A DNA stretch of 46,361 bases. Source: CAZBDU01 sp964490725 (GTDB lineage Bacteria > Spirochaetota > Spirochaetia > SZUA-6 > DRHE01). The stretch's first letter is position 1. Each line of letters opens with the position of its first letter. This document shows positions 26,384 to 36,500 of this stretch, piece by piece. The stretch is taken from the NCBI GenBank assembly GCA_964490725.1, contig CAZBDU010000037.1, positions 1 through 46,361 of the forward strand, read 5' to 3'. Made by a program: the position numbers and the translations under genes. A model generated the notes under the pieces. The model was not told where the DNA came from. It was given only the letters and a program-made list of their open reading frames with translations, and did not search any database.

Positions 26384-26521
26384 GCCGCCTGGCACCTCCT
26401 CGGCACGCGGCAGTGGCCGTGGTTTGTGGCAACGGCGGATCGAGCAGGCCGGCAGGTCCCTCTGCACGGCAGAACGCGGGACCGTTGCCGGTAGGCTGAT
26501 TTCCATTGCATCGGCAGTTTG

Positions 26522-26530
26522 TGCTATGAT
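26522..26530 (+). promoter_or_regulatory. Extended -10 promoter element of the Fe-S protein gene
   Basis: TGCTATGAT is an extended -10 (TGn followed by TATGAT at 26525-26530). A weak -35, TTCCAT, lies 18 bp upstream at 26501-26506. The GTG start at 26611 has GGGAGG four to nine bases upstream. The remaining 26384-26521 holds nothing I can identify. Confidence 0.5.
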
Positions 26531-26610
26531 CACTGAGGCTGGATTGGGACCGGCCGGTTGTTCTACCGCCGGAGCAACGTGCCTCTTCTGAAGACGAAAG
26601 GGAGGGAGTC

Positions 26611-27171
26611 GTGAGCAACAGAGACAATGAACCGGTGCAGGCTCTGATCTCGGACTACGAGCTTGAGCTGTGCTCGCCGCCATGTGTGCCGGGCGCCGCC
26701 ACGTGGAGCGCCCGAGCTTCTCTGGGGGCGGAAATTGACGCGGTTCTTCCGTTACTGAACGCGCAGCTCGATGGCGCTGACTATGACCACCAGGCGAGAG
26801 TCCTGATCTGGAAGGAGCAGGGTCACAAGTTCGCCTTCCGCTCTCGAGAGATCAAAGCAGCCCCGGCCCGGGACCGCGAGGAGGCCCGGACGCTCATAGA
26901 TCACGCGGTGGCCCTGGCCAACAGGGCCTGGCGCGCAAGAGAGATCATCGAGCCCCGCTACGAGAGACGAACCGGAGCGAACCTCATGCAGGTTTATCGT
27001 CTACTGCCTCGGACCAACTGTGGCCGGTGCGGATGCAGTACCTGCATGGCCTTCGCCGCCGGCCTGCTGGAAGGGAAGACGGAGCTGGCATGCTGTGCTG
27101 AGCTGGAGCAACCGGCCTACGGGGGAAGCCGTAGCGCCCTACTTGAGTTGCTGGGACCCCCCGGACCGTAG
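26611..27171 (+). CDS. 4Fe-4S protein with corrinoid-protein-like cluster domain
   Basis: A 186-residue protein. Residues 137-162 carry CGRCGCSTCMAFA and, later, ELACC. The spacing Cys137-X2-Cys140-X4-Cys145-X16-Cys162 matches the small 4Fe-4S domain found in the large subunit of the corrinoid iron-sulfur protein of the acetyl-CoA pathway and in many stand-alone proteins. The preceding LLPRTNCGRCG is typical of that domain. The N-terminal 120 residues are not recognised: they have mixed helix and strand, no signal and no membrane segment. The GTG start has a strong GGGAGG. No acetyl-CoA pathway genes are nearby, so it is probably one of the stand-alone electron-transfer or cluster-sensing proteins. 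Confidence 0.85.
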   Translation: MSNRDNEPVQALISDYELELCSPPCVPGAATWSARASLGAEIDAVLPLLNAQLDGADYDHQARVLIWKEQGHKFAFRSREIKAAPARDREEARTLIDHAVALANRAWRAREIIEPRYERRTGANLMQVYRLLPRTNCGRCGCSTCMAFAAGLLEGKTELACCAELEQPAYGGSRSALLELLGPPGP

Positions 27172-27234
27172 CCGGGTGGTAGCGGAAAGCCGGCTGGTTC
27201 TGTGCGCCGCGGCATAGTCTGCTGGAGTGACCAG

Positions 27235-27260
27235 GAGGGATCTACCAGAGGGATCTACCA
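27235..27260. repeat. Perfect 13-bp tandem duplication
   Basis: GAGGGATCTACCA occurs twice in a row (27235-27247 and 27248-27260). The second copy overlaps the stop codon of the FxLYD remnant on the minus strand. It looks like a slippage or excision footprint. Confidence 0.85.
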
Positions 27261-27493
27261 ATGGTTGAGCTCGTAGTCCGACACGACCACCTTCGCCACC
27301 GGTTTGCCCGCAGTGTCTCTGTAGGTCCAATCGGCCTGGGTCTTCCCGGGCGCCACATTCAGGCCATTCGTCCATTCTGAGTAGACTGAGGAGTCCGTGC
27401 ACTCGGCATCGAAATAGACCTCATAGTAGTCGATGGTGACCGGCCCGGTGTTCTCTATGGTGTAGTGGACCTCGACGAGGTTCCACCTGCGGG
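27255..27493 (-). pseudogene. Remnant C-terminus of an FxLYD-domain protein
   Basis: On the minus strand about 78 residues, starting near WNLVEVHYTIENTGPVTIDYY, continue with an EVYFDAECTDSSVY segment and end VAKVVVSDYELNHW. This fits an FxLYD-type beta-sandwich domain, common in small exported spirochaete proteins. The similarity starts abruptly at about 27493. Further 5' the open frame continues to 27941 only as an antisense shadow of the giant gene. No start codon, signal peptide or ribosome binding site belongs to it, so this is the tail of a gene whose front was lost. The break lies about 30 bp from the promoter of the giant gene, which suggests that the giant gene arrived or was rearranged here. 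Confidence 0.65.
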
Positions 27494-27524
27494 CAGAAAG
27501 TACAAGAAATGGGCAAGTCCTTGC

Positions 27525-27553
27525 TTGACGGCTTGCGGGGCAGGGCCTAAGAT
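27525..27553 (+). promoter_or_regulatory. Predicted sigma70-type promoter of the giant gene
   Basis: TTGACG (27525-27530) and TAAGAT (27548-27553) with the ideal 17-bp spacer. The ATG is at 27587. A purine stretch AAGGAAAAAG (27561-27570) lies rather far from the ATG and GAAGTGGG (27576-27583) lies close, so the ribosome binding site is weak. Confidence 0.65.
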
Positions 27554-27586
27554 GAGATCCAAGGAAAAAGTGGGCGAAGTGGGCTG

Positions 27587-30500
27587 ATGGAAAGCGATCC
27601 GCGTTCTTATCAGCTCGAACCGCTGGAGCCCAGGTTACTACTTTCTGCAACCGGACTTCTGGACGAGGCAGCGGTCGCAGCTGACCAGCCGACGGAAGCG
27701 CTCGTGGCCGTCCAGGGCTACGAGGCCGATCAGCAGGTAACCCTGGCAGATCAAAGCACCTCGACGTACGCGCCCGAGAGGGAGCTCGCGGACCTGTTTG
27801 CCGGCTCGCAGGCGGTGGCCGGCGGGCAGACGGAGGAGCCTGCGGGGACGGCGGAGGAGCCCGCGGCCACGGCGGAGGAGAGCCTGCCGGAGCGCTCCGG
27901 CTCGCAGCCGGCCGCGCAGGATCTGCTCCAGGCGCAGACACCCGCTGCGCTCTCGGACGGACAGGCCGATACGACCGAACAGATAGTGGACTCTCAGCAC
28001 GCGCCGCAGCCGCCCCCGCCGGGGGTGCTGAGCTACGAGGCGCCGCCTGGCGGCAGCGACCTGGTGCTGCGGCTGCGCGCGGAAGACCCGGAGATCCTGG
28101 AGCTGTTCGACAACGGCAGCGGCCAGGTGGTGGCGGAGGCTCCGGTGGCCGGGCTGGAGCGCGTCGAGGTCATCGGCGCTGACGACGGGGACGACACGCT
28201 CACCATCGACTTCTCCACGCCGATCTGGTTGGTCGAAGGAATCGAGTACCAAGGCGGGCAAGGGGGCTGCGACACCCTGACCTTTGCGGGTGGCGGCTCG
28301 ATGAGCGCCGCCTATTCGGCCGTCGGCGCTGACGGCGGCCTCGTGACCCTGAGCGACGGCTCCTCGAGCACCACCCTGCGGTTCAGCGGGCTGGAACCCG
28401 TCTACTGGAGCGGTTCGGATCTGCTGTTCTCCACCCAGGACTACGGCAGTGGCGAAGACGTGATTCTGGTCGACGTGGACCCGGGGGGCCCGGGGGCGCC
28501 GGCGGACCTGCCGGCGGAGAACAACCGCATCTCGGGAACTACCGGGGGGGTGGCCTTCGAGTCGGTTACCTTCTACAACGTCGCCAACGTCACCATCGAC
28601 ACCGGAAGCAACGACACCAGCACGGTGTCCGGCGACAGCATCACCATCGCCGCCGGCGGCCCGGCCGCGGCTGGGCTGCCGAGGCTTTCAATCTACACGG
28701 GCGCCGGGGCCGACGCGATCACGGTGAGCGGCTGGAGCGGGACGGCCCTGACCGTGGACGGGCAGGAAGGCCGGGACGCCATCGCGGTGGACGGTAGCCT
28801 GTCGTTGAACGGTGGTGACCTGTGGCTGTCTGCGGAGACGGTCACCATCGCCTCCGGCGCGAGCATTGACGGCGCCGGTACGGTCACGCTGCGGGCCGTC
28901 GACGAGAGCCTCATCACCGGCACGAACAGCTCGGCGTCCACGGAACTGCAGGCCCAGGTCCTGGTGTCCGGCACGATCACGGCCACCGGAACCATCACCA
29001 TCCACGCGGAAGCGACCACTGTCATCGACCTGAATCCCGCCTCGTCTTCGGCGACCATCACGGTGGGCTCGGCGGCGGTGGCCGAGGTGCGCGACGGGGC
29101 GGTGCTCAGCGCGGGGAGCCTGGAGATCGCGGCGATCACGCACACCTTCTTGAGCCCGGCGGTCGCCGACGCGCTGACCGGTGCCATCACCGTGACGGCC
29201 CACCACCGGACGGATGCGGGGATCACCGGTGGCGCCACCGTGAGCACCGGGGCGGATCCCCTGGGCGCAGACGAGCCTGCCAGCGTCCTGATTCAGGCCC
29301 TGGACGAGACCCGGATTCTGGCGTCCATCTCCGCGGCCAGCTCCGGCCAGGCATCCGAGGACTTCAGCGCTCTGGCGAGCGCGATCTCCCTTGCCCGGGA
29401 TACCCGCGCCACTGTGAGCGCCGCTTCGAGCCTCAGCTCCGCCGGGCTGGTGAAGGTTCGGGCGGAGAACCGCGGCGAGATAGGCGCGACGATCACCTCC
29501 GACTTCGTGGGAGAGACGGAGAACGTCGGGGTGGAGAACGTGGAGGCCTCTCTCAGCGATGCCGCCGTCCAGGCGGAGGGGATCGAGCTGAGCGCGCTGA
29601 ACGCCACCTCCTATTCGGCCTCCGGCAAGGATGCCGTCAACGACCTCTCCGGAGACATTCAGGCCTGCATCTCCGGCAGCGCGGTGACAAGCGGGTCCGG
29701 GGGCCTGAGCGTGTCCGCCCGTGACCTCTCGACGGTGGCCGCGGAGGCTTCCGCGCTGAACATTGACGTTGGCGCTCTGGCCGCCTCCCTCAGCCTTCCC
29801 AAGCTCCTGGCGCGCAACACGCTGGATCGAAGCACCCTGGCCTACCTGGCCGGCTCCACGGTGAGCGCACAGGGCGGGGAGGTGAGCGTGGCTGCCGAGA
29901 GGGATGCGGCGGTGAGCGCGCTGGCGCGGGGAGCGTCCTTGAGCGCCAGTGACTCGAACACGTTCTCCCTCAGCCTGGCGGGAACCTGCTCGGCCAACTC
30001 GATCCTGGGCGCGGTCAGCGCCTACCTGGCCGGCTCCACCGTCCAAACCGTCGGGGCGGGGGACGTGCGGGTGCAGGCCGTGGACGGCTCCGGAATCGAT
30101 GCCAGCACGGAGCTGGGCCTGAAGACGCTGCCGGGGACCGCCACCTCGGATACCACCGGAGTGGCCGCCGGCGTCTCCGTTGCCTTCAACTCCATCGGCT
30201 GGGAGATGGAGAACCTTGCCCTCCGGGCCATCGATACCCTGCTGGGCACGCAGATCGGGGATACCGAGGTCCCGGTCGAGGTAAACGCCTACCTTCAGGA
30301 CTGCGACCTCGCGACGGGGGGGGAGCTGTCGCTGGAGGCCCGGATGGCGGCGCAGCTGAACGCCACGGTGAGCAACGCGGCGGAGTCCACCGCCTCCGCC
30401 TTCTACGGGGCCAAAGGGATGGCCGGCAGCGGGATCCTGGCGAGCAACAAGGTGAGCAGCCGCACGCGGGCGTACATCGACAACGGCGGGGCTGCGGCGG

Positions 30501-33500
30501 GGGCGGCCATCGAGGCCGGTGGGGGCGTGACGGTCAACGCCGAGGAGGCGGTGGGGATCTACGCGAACAGCAAGGTGGTGAGCTCCTCGATCACCGCCAA
30601 CGACGGGGGTGCGGCGGTTCTGGGGGAGACGGTTGCGGACCTGGTGCCGGCGGACTACGACACGGAGCCGGATGCGGGGTTGGGGACGAAGGTCCGCACG
30701 CTGGAGTTTGGGGATCGGGTGCGGCTTTCCGACGGCTACGATGAGGCGAAGGGGGAGCCGGGCAGCGTCTACGAGTATCTGGGCTCCGGCGCGGTGGTGG
30801 ATCTGGCTGGGGAAGACTACGGGAATCTGGACATCTGGAAGCGGGTGGCGGAGACGCAGCTGATCCCGCAGGGCAACAACATCAGCCCGTCGGACTCGGT
30901 GGCGGTGGGTGGGCTGGTGGTGCTGAACGACGTACGCGGGGAGGTGGAGGCGTACATCGAGGAGGCGGTGGTCCGGGCGTGGGGCGGGGACGTGGTGGTC
31001 TCGGGGCAGGAGGCGGCGCAGATCCGGGCCACGGCGGACAGCACGGCGAGCTCCTCGGGGGGAAGCGCCTTTGGGGAAGGCACCTCGCTGGCGGTGAACG
31101 GGGTGATCGCCACCAACCTGGTGTTGAGCCGGGTGGCGGTGTACATCAGCGCGAGCGAGGTGAGCGCGGCGGCGGGCAGCGTGCGAGTGAGCGGGGTGAA
31201 CGGCTCTGGGATCGAGGCCACTACCCTGAGCGCCACCACCACGGGAGACACCGGGGTGGGGGTGATTCTGGCCTTCAACACGGTGGGCTGGGAAGCGCAG
31301 AACGTGCTGTTCCAGACGCTGGACGCGCTGCTAGGCACCCAGATCGGTGCGCCGCGGCCGGCGGAGGTTCTGGCCTTCATTCAGGGGTCCACGGTCAGGG
31401 CCGCGGGGGACGTGACGGCCACAGCGCTGTCGGAGGCGCGGATCAAGGCGGAGGTAGGCAACCAGGCAACGGCGGCCGCCTCGGCGCTGTTCGGGGCCTC
31501 CGCCTCCACCTACGTGGGGATCTTGGCCAGCAACATGGTGAACAGCGCGGCGAAGGCGTTCATCGATGCCTCGACGGTCCAGGCGGGCGGCGGGGTGACG
31601 GTGAGCGCCCGGGACCAGGCCGGGATCGAGGCTCAGACCAACCTCCAGGCGACAAGCGCCTCCTCGAACGATGGCGGAGCCGGCATCCTGAACACCCTGG
31701 CCCACACGCTCCTGGACGAGTACCAGTACACCAGCAACTCCGGGGTGCAGCTCCTCCACTTCGGGGATAAAGTGCGGGTGGCCTCCGACTACGACACGGC
31801 CAAGGGGATTGCCGGCCAGGTGTACCAGTACATGGGTAACGAGGCCACGGCGGACCTGGGGACCCAGGACTACGCTGATTTCGGGCTGTGGAAGAAGCTG
31901 AACGAGACGAACATCATCCCGAAGTCCATCGCTGTGGCGGGGCTGAGGGCGGTGGGGTTGAGCGTCGGCTCAGCGACGGGGATGGGCGGGCTGGTGGCCC
32001 GCAACGACGTGCGCAGCGAGGTGGCGGCCTACCTGGCGGACAGCGCGGTGACTGCGAGCGGCGGGGACATCACGGTCCGGGCCGTGGAGGGAGCGCTGAT
32101 CGCTGCGCAGGATGACAGCGTGGTATCCGCCAGTGAAAGCACCGCGGGGGTGATCGTCACCAACCTGGTCTTGAGCTCGGCTTCGGCCTGGATCGCGGGC
32201 AGCACGGCGATCAACGACAGCGACCGGACGGCGGATCCGGCCTCCGGGGACACGGTTCTGGAGGCCTCAAACGTCTCGCAGATCGAGGCGCTGTCCTCGA
32301 GCGCGGTAACGGGCAAGAAGCAGACCGTGGGGTTCGTGGTTGCTTTCAACACCATCGGCTGGCAGGCCCAGGACCTCTTGACCAGCACCGTCGATGCGCT
32401 GATCGGGGACCCGCTCCTGGCGGACGTGTTCGGCGGCCAGGAGCCGGCGGAGGCGCTCGCCTACATCGCGGATTCCACGGTGGACACCAGCGGGGATCTG
32501 TCCCTCGCCGCCAGGATGGAGGCGCAGCTTCAGGCTACGGCGGGCAACGAAGCCAGCTCCGTGGCCATGAACGACTTCGCGGTCGCGGCGAGATTCGGGG
32601 CGGGCGGAATGGCGGCCGGCGGCATCTTGGCGAGCAACAAGGTGAGCAGCCGGGCCCGGGCCTACCTGCAGAACGCGGCGGTCACCGCCGGCGGCGGGAT
32701 CACGGTGGAGGCGAACGAGGAGGCGGGGATCGCCGCCGACAGCGAGGTGGTGATCGTCTCGGCCACCAGCAACACGGTGGATGCGCTGAAACAGGTGGCT
32801 TCCACCCTGGGTCTGGACGACTACCACTACACCACAGCCTCAGGGGCAGTAGAGCTTCTGGAGGGGGATCGCATCCGTTTCAGTGCCGGGCACGGAAGCG
32901 GCACCGGCACGCAGGGCAGCGTGTACGAGTACGTCGGCGCGGGGGAGACCCTGGATCTGAGCGGCACCCTCGATTTCGAGGCGGACCTCCGCTTCAGGAA
33001 GCTCACCAGCGCCGACTTTGAGGATCTCCTGTTCCCGCAGATCGGCAATCTGACGGATTCCGACTCCCGGGCCTTCGGGGGCCTGGTGGTGTACAACGAG
33101 GTGCGGAGCGAAGCGGCGGCCTATGCGGCGCAGAGCTCGCTCACCGCGACCGGCGGGGACATCGCCGTCACGGCGCTGGAGGATGCGGCGATCACGGCGA
33201 ATGCCGAAAGCAACGTGTCTTCCTCCGGGGGCAGCGCCTTCGGTACCGGAACCTCGCTGGCGGTGAACGGCCAGATCGTGACCAATCTCGTGCTGAGCTC
33301 GGCCAGCGCCTATGTCGCGGACAGCGCGGTCACCGGCGCCGGCAGCGTCCGGCTGAGCGGGCGCAACGCCTCGGGGATAGACGCCACGCTCCTGAGCTCC
33401 AGTCAGACCGGCGATACCGGGGTGGGGATCATCCTGGCTTTCAACACGATCGGCTGGAAGCCCCAGAACGTCCTGTTCAACGCCATCGACGCCCTGCTGG

Positions 33501-36500
33501 GGGACCCGTTGATCTCCGAGGCCTTCGACGGCGAGCAGCCGGCGGAGGTGAACGCCTACCTTCAGGACTGCGATCTGGCGGCGGCCGGAGAGCTGTCGGT
33601 GGAAGCGCAGATGGCGGCGCAGCTCAACGCCACGGTGAGCAACGCGGCCAGCTCGGAGGCCTCGGCGCTGTTCGGCGCCTCGGGAAAGGGCTTCGGCGGC
33701 ATTCTTTCGAGCAACAAGGTGAGCAGCCGCACCCGGGCGTACATCGACAACGGCGGGGCTGCGGCGTGGGCGGTGATCGAGGCCGGTGCGGGTGTGACGG
33801 TCAACGCCGAGGAGGCGGTGGGGATCTACGCGAACAGCAAGGTGGTGAGCTCCTCGATCACCGCCAACGACGGGGGTGCGGCGGTTCTGGGGGAGACGGT
33901 TGCGGACCTGGTGCCGGCGGACTACGACACGGAGCCGGATGCGGGGTTGGGGACGAAGGTCCGCACGCTGGAGTTTGGGGATCGGGTGCGGCTTTCCGAC
34001 GGCTACGATGAGGCGAAGGGGGAGCCGGGCAGCGTCTACGAGTATCTGGGCTCCGGCGCGGTGGTGGATCTGGCTGGGGAAGACTACGGGAATCTGGACA
34101 TCTGGAAGCGGGTGGCGGAGACGCAGCTGATCCCGCAGGGCAACAACATCAGCCCGTCGGACTCGGTGGCGGTGGGTGGGCTGGTGGTGCTGAACGACGT
34201 ACGCGGGGAGGTGGAGGCGTACATCGAGGAGGCGGTGGTCCGGGCGTGGGGCGGGGACGTGGTGGTCTCGGGGCAGGAGGCGGCGCAGATCCGGGCCACG
34301 GCGGACAGCACGGCGAGCTCCTCGGGGGGAAGCGCCTTTGGGGAAGGCACCTCGCTGGCGGTGAACGGGGTGATCGCCACCAACCTGGTGTTGAGCCGGG
34401 TGGCGGTGTACATCAGCGCGAGCGAGGTGAGCGCGGCGGCGGGCAGCGTGCGAGTGAGCGGGGTGAACGGCTCTGGGATCGAGGCCACTACCCTGAGCGC
34501 CACCACCACGGGAGACACCGGGGTGGGGGTGATTCTGGCCTTCAACACCGTCGGGTGGAAATCGCAGAACTTCCTCTTCAATGCCATCGACGCCCTGCTG
34601 GGGGACCCGCTGATCTCCGAAGCTTTCGATGGAGAGCAACCGGCGGAGGTCGTGAGCCGCATCCAGGACTCCACCGTCGATGCGGCGGGCGGCCTCTTCC
34701 TGTCGGCGACCTCGGTGGCGACGATCGACGCCGGGGTGGGCAACGAGGCCACCTCGGCGGCCTCCGCTCTCTACGGAGCCACCGGGCTGAGCGTGGGCGC
34801 GGTCCTGGCCAGCAACAAGGTCAGCAGCCGGGCCCAGGCCCGCATCGACAGCGGCGCGACGGTCCAGGCGGGGGGCGGCATCACCGTCGCGGCGGACGAC
34901 AACGCTTCGATTGCGGTCGATTCCACGCTGAAGGCCCTCTCCACCACCACCAACGATGCCGGCGCCAGCATTCTAGGGGACCTGGCCTCCACCCTGCTCG
35001 AGGAGTACCGCTACACCACCAACTCCGGGCTGCAGACGGTCAGCTTCGGGGACAAGGTCCGGCTCGCCGGGGGCGAGGGCGGGAGCGTCGACTACGCCGG
35101 CGGCGGGATTCCGGGGAGCCTGTATCGCTACACCGGCTCGCAGGCCGAGCTCGACCTGGGGAGCCAGAACTACCTCTCCCCGGTCTGGGAGCGCCTGGAT
35201 CCGGTGGACATCAGCTCGATCATCCCCACCGAATACCTCAGGCTCAACGTGAGCGACTCCGATGCCATCGGCATTGGCGGACTGATCGTGCTCAACGACG
35301 TGCGGGGCGAGGTGGCCGCCACCGTGGAGAATGCGGCGGTGACGGCGGGAGCCGGCGGCCTCACCCTGACGGCCGTGGAGCGGGCGGGTATCGCGGCCAC
35401 GGATGTGAGCACCGTCACCTCCGACGGAGGGAGCCTGTTCGGCACGGGAACCTCCCTGGCGGTGAACGCGGTCATCGCCACCAATCTGATTCTGAGCTCC
35501 GTCAACGCCTCCATCAGGGGAAGCAGCATTCGCGCCACGGCAGGCGGCGGGGTGACCGTCGCCGCCCGCAACGCCTCGAGCATCGATGCCGACATCGACA
35601 GCGACACCACCTCCAAGGGCACCTCTGTCGGCGTCACCCTGGCCTTCAACACCCTGGGCATCAAGTCCCAGAACTTCTTGTTCAACACCGCCGACGCCCT
35701 GTTCGGCACCGAGATCGCCGACGAGCAGCCGGCGGCCGTCAAGGCCTGTGTCGAAGGCTCCGACCTGCGGGCAGCGGGGGCGGTGAACCTGTCCGCTGCC
35801 AGCGAGGCGGCAATCGATTCCCGCATCGGTACCTCCGCCACGGCGATCGATCTCAGCCTGGGGGGCTCCACCTCCGTGAGCGTCGGCGCGGTGATCAGCC
35901 TCAACAAGGTGCGGACGAACGTCCGCGCCTACGCGGATGCCGCGGCTCCCCTGGAGTCGGAATCCGGCGGCATCGGTGTGCACGCTCAGGATCTCTCCGC
36001 CATCGCCACCGACGTGGACGCGCCTTCCCTCACCGTGTCCGGAGGTACCTCCTCCACCACCTCGGTCTCGGTAGGCCTTAGCGTGGCGCGGAACGAGATC
36101 AAGACCGAGCTGGAGGCGTTCCTGAGAGGCATCGCCGCGGTGAAGGCGGGCGGCGGCAGCGTCACGGTGGGGGCGGTCCAGGGGGCGGCGATCGGGGCCA
36201 CCGCCACGGCCTCCGCCATCTCTGTGGCGGTGAGCACGGCGGGGAGCAGGGCCTTCAGCGGCGGCGGGGCGGTCGCCATCAACACCATCCTGGGCAAGGC
36301 CAATGCCTTCATCGAAGCAAGCGCTGTGACGGCAGGGGGGACGGCGCCGGGGCAGGGCCAGGTGAGCTTGAGCGCCCTCAACACCTCCGCCATTACGGCC
36401 ACGGTGGAGGCCCTGTCCGTGGGCGTGGGGGCGGGCACCGGGTTTACCCCGGCCATCGCCATCGGGGTGTCGGTTGCCAGCAACCTGATCGGCTGGGACG

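Larger units (their letters stand above)
30182..36050 (+). repeat. Higher-order modules of about 363 residues in the giant protein
   Basis: The anchor AFNxxGW occurs at residues 866, 1229, 1586, 1951, 2318 and 2686 (codons at 30182, 31271, 32342, 33437, 34538 and 35642), spaced 363, 357, 365, 367 and 368 residues. Each module also carries ILASNKVSSRxRAYI, a motif of about 50 residues with GDxVR, VYxYxG, a DL/DY pair and W, and SLAVNxxIxTNLVLS. The 50-residue motif is seen at about 30707, 31750, 32860, 33974 and 35040. Confidence 0.9.

Noticed and set aside
30609..30863. An 84-codon frame that appears twice (also at 33876-34130), which looks like a duplicated small gene
   Set aside because: It is an out-of-frame reading of the identical repeat tract inside the giant gene.
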